64,000 nucleotides of DNA from JAEUJZ01 sp964460115. GTDB lineage: Bacteria; Myxococcota_A; Polyangia; Palsa-1104; JAEUJZ01. Every line of letters begins with the position of its first letter. Within the stretch, counting starts at the first letter, position 1. Where the stretch lies: NCBI GenBank assembly GCA_964460115.1, contig CAYWPR010000009.1, positions 1 through 64,000 on the forward strand, given 5' to 3'. The position numbers and the translations under genes were made by a program. The notes beneath the pieces are model-generated. The model saw only the letters and a program-made list of their open reading frames with translations. It made no database searches and was not told the DNA's origin. Shown here one piece after another: positions 1 through 8,194 of this stretch.

Positions 1-443
1 CTCGGCTTGAGGTCGCGATGAACGATGCCTTTGGCGTGCGCGGCGGTCAGGGCGTCAGCAATCTGGGCGGAGATTTGCAGCAAATCGGACAGGGCCATCC
101 GCCGCCCAGCGCTGTGCAGCCGATCCAGGCGACTGGCCAGCGTTTCACCATGCAGAAACTCCATGACCAGGTAGACGGTCTTGTCGGGGGCCTGCCCAAA
201 ATCGGACACTGAAATGATGCTGGGGTGCTCCACAAGGTTGACCGCACACGCTTCGTTGAAGAAGCGCGTTACGGCTTCGCTGCTGCGGGCATATTCGGGG
301 TGCAGACATTTGATGGCAACGCGGCGTCCGATGGGCTCCTGTATCGCTTCGTAGACTGCACCCATTCCGCCCTCGGCAATCAGGCGTACGATGCGGTAGG
401 GGCCAATCTCTTTTGAGATCTGTGTGGTAGATGGCTGCTCCAT
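1..443 (-). CDS. Ser/Thr protein kinase, partial (cut by window edge)
   Basis: Hanks-type Ser/Thr kinase that phosphorylates Ser/Thr on protein targets; only the first ~147 residues lie in the window, so substrate and any C-terminal sensor domain cannot be seen. Reading the reverse complement from the ATG at 443 gives the Gly-rich loop (EGGMGAVYEA), the VAIK lysine, the ME-F hinge region, and the catalytic loop start IVHRDLKP right at the window edge. The start MEQPSTTQ places the kinase domain about 12 residues from the N-terminus, as usual for cytoplasmic bacterial kinases. It follows the PAS/zinc-ribbon-like gene in the same direction after ~105 bases and could be co-transcribed. The kinase assignment is seen directly; the role is unknown. 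Confidence 0.9.
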   Translation of the reverse strand, partial: MEQPSTTQISKEIGPYRIVRLIAEGGMGAVYEAIQEPIGRRVAIKCLHPEYARSSEAVTRFFNEACAVNLVEHPSIISVSDFGQAPDKTVYLVMEFLHGETLASRLDRLHSAGRRMALSDLLQISAQIADALTAAHAKGIVHRDLKP

Positions 444-548
444 CGATGGCAATCCAATCTTCAGAATAATCCACAGGGCCGTACATGCACAAGGCCGCCT
501 CGGGGATTTGCTCGGTCGAAACCGCACGATGGGTTTTGACGATGTGCG

Positions 549-1103
549 CTATCTATGCAGGCGCATTACTTTTTCAAGGCATGGTTCACAGATGCCGTGC
601 GTCACCATGGGCAGCTTAGGACCTTCAAAGAGGTGCACGCCGCGGACTGCTTCTTCAAGTTCTTTCCAAGCACCGTTGACGTCAATTTTTTTGCACCAGC
701 TGCAGACGCGCAAAAGTTTTTTTGAGCGCGGAGCATCGGCGGCCCAGAGTTTTTGCATCGGCTGGGGCTCAAGCAAGAGGGTACGCACTTGAAACTCAAT
801 GGCCCTATTGCCAAGGCGGATCATGTTCATTTCGAGCAGCCTGCGGCAGGTCGGTGAATCACAACGAAATGGAAAACGCATCTCATGTCCGCGACGGACG
901 CGTTGCATCATATCGCCATAAAGTAGTTTGATGGTTGCATCGGTGACAAATTCCCACAATGGACGATGCAGTATGTTATTGGATAGAAATGCCGCACCAT
1001 CGTTTTCAAGGGCAAACTCGTCATATGAGCTGCTTACATAGTAGATTTCATCCTGGGCATTCACTCGATAGGTAATAATGCTGCTCGTCTCCATATAAAA
1101 CAT
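549..1103 (-). CDS. PAS-like protein with C-terminal CxxC...HGIC zinc-ribbon-like motif
   Basis: 184-residue protein of unknown function. The N-terminal ~110 residues look like a PAS-type sensor fold (start ITYRVNAQDEIYYVSSSYDEF, typical of the first PAS strands and helix). The C-terminus carries RVCSWCKKI, then a W-x3-E segment, then VTHGICEPC. This CxxC / HGICxxC pair is familiar from the end of many response-regulator and PAS proteins and probably binds a metal, although that is inference. An alternative in-frame start (METSS, 1094) exists; neither start has a convincing Shine-Dalgarno. It is upstream of the kinase gene on the same strand. The base composition is a little AT-richer than most neighbours. 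Confidence 0.72.
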   Translation of the reverse strand: MFYMETSSIITYRVNAQDEIYYVSSSYDEFALENDGAAFLSNNILHRPLWEFVTDATIKLLYGDMMQRVRRGHEMRFPFRCDSPTCRRLLEMNMIRLGNRAIEFQVRTLLLEPQPMQKLWAADAPRSKKLLRVCSWCKKIDVNGAWKELEEAVRGVHLFEGPKLPMVTHGICEPCLEKVMRLHR

Positions 1104-1408
1104 TTAACATATTAGCTACTTAAGTGTTCAAAAATACACAAACCAGATTTTTCTGTGCTTTTTAATTCTCAACCGGACGCCTGAAGAAACTCTTGCGGAA
1201 CTTCCTGGACCTCATGCCGGGCCAGGGGCACGGTAGTCAGCCAAGCAGAAGATGGTCACTTGGGACCTCCTGCGCCACTCTGGTTTTTGTCGCAGTTGCC
1301 CCGACAGGCATTCTAATGTACGAATGCTGTCGAAGCGCTCAGACCTGAGTGAGTAATGTAACCGTCCGCCGCTGTAAAGACACAGTGACTTCGCGAGAAA
1401 ATGAACTT
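1104..1408. other. Intergenic region without a recognised gene
   Basis: About 305 bases separate the divergently read PAS-like gene (minus) and the DUF1801 gene (plus). The left third is AT-rich and probably carries the minus-strand promoter, although I found no -35/-10 pair I would defend. No convincing ORF, RNA gene or terminator was seen. Confidence 0.4.
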
Positions 1409-1846
1409 ATGACCAACGAAAACAAGACCCTGAAAAGCCACAAATCAGTCGAAGACCTTATCGCCTTAATTGATGATAAGCAAATTGTGAAAGACAGCCT
1501 TGTGCTAATGGAAATGATGCAGCGAATAAGCGGGCATCGGCCTAAGATATGGAACATTGGCACTATCGGATTTGATTCCTACCACTACAAATACGACAGC
1601 GGGCGAGAAGGCGACTGTCAAGTGCTTGGCTTTTATCCAAGAAAACGCAAGATAACCGTTTACCTGATGGATGGAACGGCTCGCTACTCTGAACTGCTGG
1701 CGCGCTTGGGGAAACACACAAGCAGCAGAGTCTGTGTTTACATGAATCGACTGAGCGATGTGCAACTGCCAATTCTTGAACAAATCCTCGCGCAGTCCTA
1801 TGAGTACCTAAAATCCCAAGACGGCCATATGCATCGAGTCGAATAA
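1409..1846 (+). CDS. DUF1801 domain protein
   Basis: Small cytoplasmic protein (about 145 residues) of the DUF1801 (YdhG-like) family, whose biochemical role is not established. Family hallmarks seen are the segment IGFDSYHYKYDSGREGD, followed by GFYPRKRKITVYLM and LLARLGKHTSSRVCVYMNRL. I chose the ATG at 1409 (MTNENKTLKSH) because the family core begins soon after it. The longer in-frame start at 1349 adds 20 residues with no family resemblance. It appears to stand alone: the gene upstream diverges and the gene downstream (beta-propeller lipoprotein) converges on it. Confidence 0.85.
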   Translation: MTNENKTLKSHKSVEDLIALIDDKQIVKDSLVLMEMMQRISGHRPKIWNIGTIGFDSYHYKYDSGREGDCQVLGFYPRKRKITVYLMDGTARYSELLARLGKHTSSRVCVYMNRLSDVQLPILEQILAQSYEYLKSQDGHMHRVE

Positions 1847-1894
1847 CGGTTTCAGAAATTCCTATGCTTTCCGATCTCAACGTCTCTTCGCTTC

Positions 1895-3526
1895 CTACTG
1901 CCCCAAATACAGCACTGTCCCCCCATCTCCAACGGAGTAAACATGATTGGCAGCGCTGCCCCAAATTCCGTTCAGTTTCTGCGTGACTGCTGAATTTTGC
2001 GGAGTACAACTTGTCGAACTGTTGCTGCACTGCAAAATTGTGCCACCTGTGCCGACGGCGTAGATAGCCGACGCATCTAGCGCAAAAACACTTTGTAAAG
2101 ACTGGGTACTATTCGCCATTAAAGCCGAGCAGCTTATCGGCGAGCTCGAGCAGCGCAGCACCGTGCCTCCATCTCCTACGGCATAGACATTACTGGCATT
2201 GCTGCCGAAAACGGACGACATGCGGGGGCCGGTAGTTTGCACCATGCTGCAGACGTTTGAGGTGCACATGCCCACGGCTCCGCCGTCCGTGACTACCCAA
2301 AGTTGATTGCTGTCGTTGCCCCAAATTCCGTTTATCTGCTGCGTAGTATTGCTGGTCAGCGTTGTGCAAATCGAATTGGTCGCCGTGCAAACGACGAGCC
2401 CGCCGCTGCTTCCGCCGACATAGACATGAGTTGGATCGACCGCCCACGCGGCAAAAAGGTTCTGCGTGGTATCCGAGGTCAATTGCATACAATTGCTCAG
2501 ATCGCCGTTGCAGCGCACAATGGTTCCGCCGTCTCCGCCCACATAGACGTTGTTCACATCGCTGCCAATAACGGTACGCAGCGGCTGCATGGTTCCGGAG
2601 TTCAGCAGGGTGCAAGTATCGGTCGTGGCGGAACAGCGCAGAATCGTACCCCCATCGCCTGCGGCATAGATGTGATTGGCATCCGCGACCCATACACTGC
2701 GCAGATTTTGGGTGGCAGTCGTGGCCATCTTGCTACACAGGGCCTTTTGGCAATGCAGTACTGTGCCGGCATCGCCGATAGCAATCGCCTCTGTGGTATT
2801 GGGAATGCCAAAGACCGCGCGCAATGCATTGTTTTGCAGCGCCGGGTTTTCCGAACACCATCCCGAAGTGCCGCAGGTCAATGGCCAGAAGGTAGCATCT
2901 AGGGTTTGGGAAGTGTCCATGGGCAAGCGGCAAGTGGCTGCGGCATTGGCGCAGGGACCGCTCCATTGCACATAGTTGCCCGCGGCGAAACTGGCAGTCA
3001 GAACCAGCGGGCCGCTACCGACCGGGAAATCGGCGCTGCAGCTTCCGCTGCTGCAGTTTATTCCACCTGGGGCCGAGACGACCGTTCCCGTGGCGCTACT
3101 GGATCCGCCGCTTTGCACATTGATCGTCAGCGTACAAAGTATCGGAGACAAGGGAGACAGGGTTACAGACTCCTCTGTGGCGCGGCTGAGTCCCCCCGGA
3201 ACATCCTTTTGCACCGTTCCCTGCGAAATCTTGCAGCCCATTTCGTTTAAGCCGAACAGATCGATTCGTACGCTGCCGCTGGCATCTTCAGGAAGGGTAA
3301 TCTGAATGCGCTGACGAAACCCCGGAACAATCTGATCTTTGGCGACAACGCCGTTTAGCTGGGTCCGCACCAAGATATTGGCTTCATTGGCAACATGGAT
3401 ATTCAAAACCAGAATTGGAACGCGTTCGCACTGAATAAGGCCAAGGCACAGGCAAAGACAAAGCCCAACCAGGCCGGAAAATTCATCACGCAACCCGCGC
3501 GGGGCGGCAGGCATCTTTTGCGACAT
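1895..3526 (-). CDS. Lipoprotein with InlB-like domain and eight-repeat beta-propeller
   Basis: 543-residue predicted lipoprotein. The N-terminal hydrophobic stretch ends at LGLIQC, an acceptable lipobox. A segment around residues 150-215 (GxVxSxPGGINCSSGSCSADF ... LTASFAAGNYVQWSGPC) resembles the divergent InlB-B/bacterial repeat domain. From about residue 230 to the end there are eight units of ~43 residues built on the pattern VWxxDxNxxYAxGDGGTILRC, as in Ycf48/BNR-like propellers. Nearly every unit ends with one Cys and has a second Cys ~8-10 residues later, so disulfides per blade are plausible. Surface exposure and ligand binding are inference. The gene is preceded by a hairpin that holds its ribosome binding site in the loop. 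Confidence 0.85.
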   Translation of the reverse strand: MSQKMPAAPRGLRDEFSGLVGLCLCLCLGLIQCERVPILVLNIHVANEANILVRTQLNGVVAKDQIVPGFRQRIQITLPEDASGSVRIDLFGLNEMGCKISQGTVQKDVPGGLSRATEESVTLSPLSPILCTLTINVQSGGSSSATGTVVSAPGGINCSSGSCSADFPVGSGPLVLTASFAAGNYVQWSGPCANAAATCRLPMDTSQTLDATFWPLTCGTSGWCSENPALQNNALRAVFGIPNTTEAIAIGDAGTVLHCQKALCSKMATTATQNLRSVWVADANHIYAAGDGGTILRCSATTDTCTLLNSGTMQPLRTVIGSDVNNVYVGGDGGTIVRCNGDLSNCMQLTSDTTQNLFAAWAVDPTHVYVGGSSGGLVVCTATNSICTTLTSNTTQQINGIWGNDSNQLWVVTDGGAVGMCTSNVCSMVQTTGPRMSSVFGSNASNVYAVGDGGTVLRCSSSPISCSALMANSTQSLQSVFALDASAIYAVGTGGTILQCSNSSTSCTPQNSAVTQKLNGIWGSAANHVYSVGDGGTVLYLGQ

Positions 3527-3527
3527 T

Positions 3528-3551
3528 CTAAAATTCCTATAGAAATTTTAG
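3528..3551 (-). promoter_or_regulatory. Inverted repeat with Shine-Dalgarno in the loop, upstream of propeller lipoprotein
   Basis: On the minus strand the 24 bases just before the ATG at 3526 read CTAAAATT, eight loop bases TCTATAGG, then AATTTTAG: a perfect 8-bp inverted repeat. The only Shine-Dalgarno-like bases (AGGA) overlap the loop and the start of the 3' arm, eight bases from the ATG. The hairpin could expose or hide the site depending on temperature or a bound factor. The symmetry is seen directly; a regulatory role is inference. Confidence 0.4.
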
Positions 3552-3636
3552 CGCTGCCGCCTGGCGCGGTCCATCTGGTGAGCAAAGAGCGCTTGTGGTC
3601 CAAGGTTTTGCCGCGAAACCGCAAGCGCAGCGGCCA

Positions 3637-4686
3637 TCAACTGGCGTGGCGGAAATGGACGATATCGCCGTCGCGAACGACGTATTCTTTGCCTTCCAGC
3701 CGGGCTTTACCGGCCTCACGCACTTTGGCTTCGCTTTTGTAGGCCAGAAAATCTTCCAGCGTCATGACTTCGGCGCGAATAAAGCCGCGCTCGATGTCTG
3801 AATGGATTTTTCCGGCGGCGCGATGGGCGATGGTGCCGCGTTTTATCGTCCAAGCACGGCATTCATCCGGACCGGCGGTCAAAAAGCTGATGAGATCCAG
3901 GGCGCTATAAGCGGCGCGCACAAAGCGAAAAAGCGCCGGTTCGGCCAAGCCCAGGTCGGCCAGAAATGCTTTTTGCTCGTCGGGTGCCAGCTCGGCGATG
4001 TCCATCTCTAGCTTGCCGCAAAGCGGAATCAGCGTCAGCTTGTTTTCCGTCGCATAGCGCGTCAGGCTCTCGGGCAGCGGCTGATTGATTGCCGATTCGG
4101 CCTGGTTTATCACCACTAGAAGCGGCTTCAGCGTCAGAAAACGATAGCCGGACACATGCGACAATTCCTGCTCGCTAAGCGCCAGATCGCGCAACGCCTT
4201 GCCGGCCTCCAAATGATCCTTCAAACGGTTTAGTAGCTCTACCTCGCCGGGTTTGCCTTTTTCGCGCTTGAGGCGTTCCAGCCGCTTTTCAATCGGGGCC
4301 AGGTCGCCAATGGTCAATTCGCTGTGCAGATCGCCGAGCTCGCCAAGCGGATCGGCGGCGCTGCCGTCTTCGGTCGGAAAAGCGCGGACCACTTGCACCA
4401 GCGCTTCGACCTCGCGCATGGCCGGCAAAGCCGATGCATCGAAGCTGCGTGCTCCGGCCCCAGGCGGGGCGGCAACATCGACAAAGACGATTTCGGCGAA
4501 CGTGATTTTTTTCGGATTGTGTATCGCCGCCAAGGCATCTACACGCGGATCCGGCACTTTGACCACGCCCAGGTTGGTCTTGCCGCTGCCGCGGCTGGCA
4601 TAGCCGGTTTCGGCGCGCTGGCCCGTCAGGGCGTTATATACCGTGGTCTTGCCGCTGCTGGCAAAACCCACCAAACCTACTCGCAT
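3637..4686 (-). CDS. ychF: YchF/OLA1-like P-loop NTPase, divergent
   Basis: 349-residue member of the YchF (Obg-like ATPase) family, which binds ribosomes and hydrolyses ATP in studied members. Seen: P-loop GFASSGKTT at residues 7-15, strand VVKVPDPRVDALAAI after switch I, INQAE (matching the NxxE signature tied to ATP rather than GTP preference), a central helical domain, and the C-terminal TGS-like/DUF933 domain ending with GxYVVRDGDIVHFRH. The G3 region reads FVDVAAPPGAGA, so the glycine of the canonical DxxG is missing. This suggests the divergent YchF paralogue subfamily rather than the housekeeping copy. It is divergent from the DUF6600-like gene. Confidence 0.88.
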   Translation of the reverse strand: MRVGLVGFASSGKTTVYNALTGQRAETGYASRGSGKTNLGVVKVPDPRVDALAAIHNPKKITFAEIVFVDVAAPPGAGARSFDASALPAMREVEALVQVVRAFPTEDGSAADPLGELGDLHSELTIGDLAPIEKRLERLKREKGKPGEVELLNRLKDHLEAGKALRDLALSEQELSHVSGYRFLTLKPLLVVINQAESAINQPLPESLTRYATENKLTLIPLCGKLEMDIAELAPDEQKAFLADLGLAEPALFRFVRAAYSALDLISFLTAGPDECRAWTIKRGTIAHRAAGKIHSDIERGFIRAEVMTLEDFLAYKSEAKVREAGKARLEGKEYVVRDGDIVHFRHAS

Positions 4687-4788
4687 GAAGTCTCCTTAAA
4701 TGTACCGGCGGAAGTAGCACGTCCGGCGCCAGCCTGGCAAATATAGAGACACCAATGCTTTGCCATGCTAAGCAGGAAGGTGGCCCCC

Positions 4789-5913
4789 ATGAAATGGCCT
4801 GGCGCGAATAGATGGCGAAACGCCGCTTGCTGCGGCTGGCTGGCACTGCTTGGTTTTTCGGTGCCGGCCTCGGCGCAATTTGACGCGATGGTGCCTGACC
4901 AAAAGCCGATTCCGATTGAGGCCTTTTACGAAGTGCTACGCGACTACGGGACGTGGGTCGAAACCGACCGCTACGGCACGCTGTTTTGTCCGCATCCCGA
5001 GGTCACCGGTGTCGATTTTCAACCGTTTTCGCGCGGTCACTGGACCATGACCGAACACGGATGGACCTTCGTCAGCAATTCGAAAATTAGCTGGGTGACC
5101 GATCACTACGGCCGCTGGGTGCCGGCGACGCTTCCGCACTGTAGCTGGGCTTGGCTGCCGGGTAGCAATTGGGGCCCGGCGTGGGTCGAATGGCGGGTCA
5201 GCGATCGAGTGGTTGCGTGGCGGCCCATGCCGTATAACGGGCCTCCCGTGCGGCTGCGCGTGCCCGAGGCGCGTCAGTTTCCACGGCTGAGCATTCCGGC
5301 CGAAAACTACTCGAAAGACGGCCAGGATGCCGGTTTTGTGGTGGTTAACGACAACGATTTTACGGCTCGGCGCATTGAAAATGTCGCCTTGACGGGCAGC
5401 GTGCTATACGCGGCGCTGCGCGAAACCGAAGCGCTGCGCGACCCGCGCGCCGGTCTGCATTCGGCCGAGCGGCAGCAAATTGCCGCACGCATCGAGGCCA
5501 GACGCGCGGCGCTGGCGCAAAATCAAGACAGCGAGCCGGGGACTTCGGGGCCAAGTACGCCGAGCGCGTTGCCAGCGGGCAGTGCGCCGGATCCGGCGCG
5601 GCGGCGCAGAGCTGGGGCCGCAGCCGGCGGGGCAGGGGCAAATGGCGCAAGCGCGCTTGGTGCGGCGGCAAGTGTACGCGCCGGTGCAGCCCCCGTCGAA
5701 GCGCCCAAAAATGGTTTGGACAAGCTCAATGCCAGCGGAGTTCGACCAAATACCCCCGAATCTCAACCCAATCGCAAAAGCGCCAGCACTGGGTCAAGCG
5801 CTGGCAACCCCGGCGAATTTAGCGGTGTGAAATTGCTGGAATGGGGCGGCCCGGAGAAAAAACCAGAAAAGAAGCCAGAAAAGAAGTCCGGCCCTGAATC
5901 GCCAGCAAAATAG
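4789..5913 (+). CDS. Secreted DUF6600-like protein with Ala/Pro-rich tail
   Basis: 374-residue exported protein of unknown function. A signal peptide (CCGWLALLGFSVPASA|QF) is followed by a Trp/Tyr-rich DUF6600-type core of ~130 residues: FYEVLRDYGTWVETDRYG, the HWTMTEHGWTFVSN segment, HYGRWVP, LPGSNWGPAWVEWRVSD and VVAWRPMP. The rest is low-complexity Ala/Gly/Pro with a lysine-rich end (KKPEKKPEKK). In other bacteria DUF6600 proteins are periplasmic or outer-membrane associated; the function is not known. I chose the ATG at 4789 because it puts the signal peptide at the N-terminus; an in-frame ATG at 4765 adds eight residues. It converges with the chalcone-isomerase-like gene. Confidence 0.8.
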   Translation: MKWPGANRWRNAACCGWLALLGFSVPASAQFDAMVPDQKPIPIEAFYEVLRDYGTWVETDRYGTLFCPHPEVTGVDFQPFSRGHWTMTEHGWTFVSNSKISWVTDHYGRWVPATLPHCSWAWLPGSNWGPAWVEWRVSDRVVAWRPMPYNGPPVRLRVPEARQFPRLSIPAENYSKDGQDAGFVVVNDNDFTARRIENVALTGSVLYAALRETEALRDPRAGLHSAERQQIAARIEARRAALAQNQDSEPGTSGPSTPSALPAGSAPDPARRRRAGAAAGGAGANGASALGAAASVRAGAAPVEAPKNGLDKLNASGVRPNTPESQPNRKSASTGSSAGNPGEFSGVKLLEWGGPEKKPEKKPEKKSGPESPAK

Positions 5914-5924
5914 CCCCAAATGGC

Positions 5925-6596
5925 CTATTTCGCCAGAATGTCTAGATGTTCTAGCAAACCCTGGCGCAGTTCTTTGACTGCTGGATGATATCCCAGCCAA
6001 ATGTCCCAGACATGGCGACAAAGTTTGGCGTTTTGCGGCCCTGCCTTCTTTTTGCCATCCAGGTAGATGTCCAAATGGCCGACGTCATCGCTGTGTATGC
6101 GTAGTTCCTGAGCTTCTGCAAGCCCGCTGTCAAACAGCGCGATAAATGCCAGCGCATCGCGGCGCATCTCGGCCGAGCCTTGTGGGCCAAATAATTCGGA
6201 CATGCCCTCACGAAAGAACTTTTGCAGCTCCTCGGGGGAAATTGGATGCGCATAGCGCAGCACCCCGAGTTTGGAAAAATGCCCCCAAGAATAAAAATTT
6301 TGCGCGCGGCTTTCAATCCATAGGCCGGCGCGGCGCCGACCGGCACGCTCCCACAGTCCGATAAATGCCGGCTTTGCCGATTCGTCGACGTAAAGCGCCA
6401 TCGTATAATCGACAACCGCCTGTTTTTTGGCCACGCCGCTGCCTACCAAAAGATAGTTGTGCTCGCTAAAAACAAACGGGCTGACAAAGCGTGCGCCGCT
6501 GCCTCCGTCGGGAGGCGCCGGGGCATTGGCATAAAGCGGCGTCCTCGACAAGAGCAGCCAAAGGCCCAAAAGCACTGCGCGGTAACTTTTTGACAC
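5925..6596 (-). CDS. Exported chalcone-isomerase-like protein
   Basis: Predicted periplasmic protein with a chalcone-isomerase-like (CHI-like, Chalcone_3) domain. Seen: hydrophobic export signal LLGLWLLLSRTPLYANA, then VGSGVAKKQAVVDYTMALYV, the strand pair with which such domains begin, and FFREGMSELFG and LDIYLDGKKKAG later on. Bacterial relatives are not proven isomerases, so no reaction is assigned. The open frame extends upstream to an ATG at 6713, but that start would put 40+ hydrophilic, Arg-rich residues before the signal sequence. I prefer the GTG at 6596 (VSKSYRAVLL), giving 223 residues. Neither start has a clear Shine-Dalgarno, so the start is uncertain. Confidence 0.78.
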   Translation of the reverse strand: MSKSYRAVLLGLWLLLSRTPLYANAPAPPDGGSGARFVSPFVFSEHNYLLVGSGVAKKQAVVDYTMALYVDESAKPAFIGLWERAGRRRAGLWIESRAQNFYSWGHFSKLGVLRYAHPISPEELQKFFREGMSELFGPQGSAEMRRDALAFIALFDSGLAEAQELRIHSDDVGHLDIYLDGKKKAGPQNAKLCRHVWDIWLGYHPAVKELRQGLLEHLDILAK

Positions 6597-6811
6597 TTTA
6601 GAGCCATAAAGCTTGCGCAGCGGTTTTAGCGGTGGATTTTTGACATCACTACCGTACCTGCGAGCTGCTCTTAGACACACTCGCCAAGCACCATGTTGGC
6701 AAAACACTTGCATTAACTTTATTTATTGCACAGGTGCGCGACCTTGCCCAAAGAAGAAACAAGCGGTTTCTGACACGCTCCAGTGCTTCGTCCATCTACA
6801 GGAAATGACTC

Positions 6812-7651
6812 ATGCTCGTAACTCTCGCGCACAGTGCACAGATTCAGACAGCCGGACATGTGCTGGGAAACCTGCCCTGGGCGGTTAAAATTCCGCTGCT
6901 TGGCTTGCCGCTGTTTTGGGTCGCCTCGTTTTTGGTTTATTTGGTGCGCTGCGCGTTTATCGGCATGGATCGCTCGCCGCGCATCGATAAAGTTTGGGAA
7001 AGTCCATGGCTGCCGCGCATCGTCATGGAATTTGGCTATTGGATGTTTCGCGCTCCGGTGCGCCTGTGCATTATCCTTGGCATCACCCCCAATATGATCA
7101 CCTTCGGCTCGATGCTGGCCACCATCGTGGCCGCGGTGGCCGTGGGTCTTGGGCACTTTGGCTTAGGCGGCTGGATCCTTCTTTTCGCCTTCACGTGCGA
7201 CGCCTGGGATGGCATCGTCGCGCGCGAAACCAATAGCTGCACGCCCGGCGGCGAGTTTTTTGACTCGACCATCGATCGATATAACGACCTGATTACCTAC
7301 CTCGGCTATTTCTACTATTATCGCAACGACAAACTGGCTTTGCCGCTCGTCGCCCTGGCGATGATCGGCTCAACGGTTGTAAGCTATGCGCGGGCCAAGG
7401 GCGATTCGCTCGGTATAGATGCGCGGGTCGGCTATATGCAGCGTCATGAACGGGCGGTGTGGCTGGGGATCGGTACGGCGGTATCGCCGATCGTTGCCGC
7501 ATTTATTGAACCGGATGCGCCGCACCCCGTGTATCACCTGCTTGTGGCGGTCATGGCGCTTATGGCCGTTATGACCAACATTACGGCGCTGTGGCGCATT
7601 TCGGTTGTGATGAACGCACTGCGTCATCGCGCCGCCCACAGAGGCAAGTAG
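6812..7651 (+). CDS. CDP-alcohol phosphatidyltransferase family membrane protein
   Basis: 279-residue integral membrane enzyme that transfers a phosphatidyl group from a CDP-linked donor to an alcohol acceptor during phospholipid synthesis. The complete family signature is present near residues 130-155: DAWDGIVAR, then after a gap GEFFDSTIDR, i.e. DxxDGxxAR(x8)GxxxDxxxD. It has several hydrophobic helices (PLFWVASFLVYLV, ATIVAAVAVGLGHF, a C-terminal ALMAVMTNI region) and a C-terminal RHRAAHRGK. The acceptor alcohol (glycerol phosphate, inositol phosphate or other) cannot be told from sequence. It is divergent from the chalcone-isomerase-like gene, with ~200 bases between them. Confidence 0.9.
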   Translation: MLVTLAHSAQIQTAGHVLGNLPWAVKIPLLGLPLFWVASFLVYLVRCAFIGMDRSPRIDKVWESPWLPRIVMEFGYWMFRAPVRLCIILGITPNMITFGSMLATIVAAVAVGLGHFGLGGWILLFAFTCDAWDGIVARETNSCTPGGEFFDSTIDRYNDLITYLGYFYYYRNDKLALPLVALAMIGSTVVSYARAKGDSLGIDARVGYMQRHERAVWLGIGTAVSPIVAAFIEPDAPHPVYHLLVAVMALMAVMTNITALWRISVVMNALRHRAAHRGK

Positions 7652-7879
7652 ACGCGACAATTGCCAGTCACAGCCAGGGCCAATCGGTACGTGCTGAGAT
7701 ATATCGGCAAATTTCGAGCGCCGTTTTCAGCTTTCGGTCGTCGATAGCTCATACCTAGGCACAGAAGAGGACTTGACGTGCATGTGGGTCGCACACCAAA
7801 CTGAAAGTAGGACGCGGCGAATGTAGAGCGCCTGACGCAACCGCAAGGATCGTCAGGGGTTCGAACTCGGAGAAGCTGA

Positions 7880-8065
7880 ATGCTCGACCCCTGGATTATT
7901 GAGCAAATCCGCAAGCGGGAAGACGAAGACCAACGTCGCCGGCATGAACGTCCTGCGGTCGAGATGCCCGAGCATCGCGGCCCGCCTTTTGAGCGAGATC
8001 GCAACGACGACCGCTCCCCCCCAGAAGGCGAACGCGGCGTAGTCATTATCGACTTCGGCGTATAG
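7880..8065 (+). CDS. Small conserved acidic/basic protein (MLDPWIIEQI family)
   Basis: 61-residue soluble protein, highly charged, with a conserved-looking start MLDPWIIEQIRKRED, an Arg/Glu/Pro-rich middle, and a hydrophobic end GVVIIDFGV. I recognise this pattern (DPWII...E/R-rich...RGVVIIDx) from small proteins of unknown function in several bacterial genomes. Shine-Dalgarno-like GGAG lies ~9 bases before the ATG. It is encoded in the ~540-base gap between the phosphatidyltransferase and MoxR genes, and a longer minus-strand frame there (7624-8253) is judged spurious. No function is assigned. Confidence 0.6.
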   Translation: MLDPWIIEQIRKREDEDQRRRHERPAVEMPEHRGPPFERDRNDDRSPPEGERGVVIIDFGV

Positions 8066-8194
8066 CTCCCATCTTCAAAAAAGTTGCGCGGCTGTAGTGG
8101 GAAGTGCCAAGCGGACTTGCCATCTTGGCGGCTGGACGCTACTTTAGCGGTCTCAAAACCCTTCCTCAACGCGCATTGCGAACAAAAAACTGCC

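Noticed and set aside
7850..7872. tRNA-like T-loop sequence (GGGTTCGAACTC-like)
   Set aside because: The bases flanking TTCGAAC do not pair as a T-stem, and no matching acceptor or anticodon stem is found around it.
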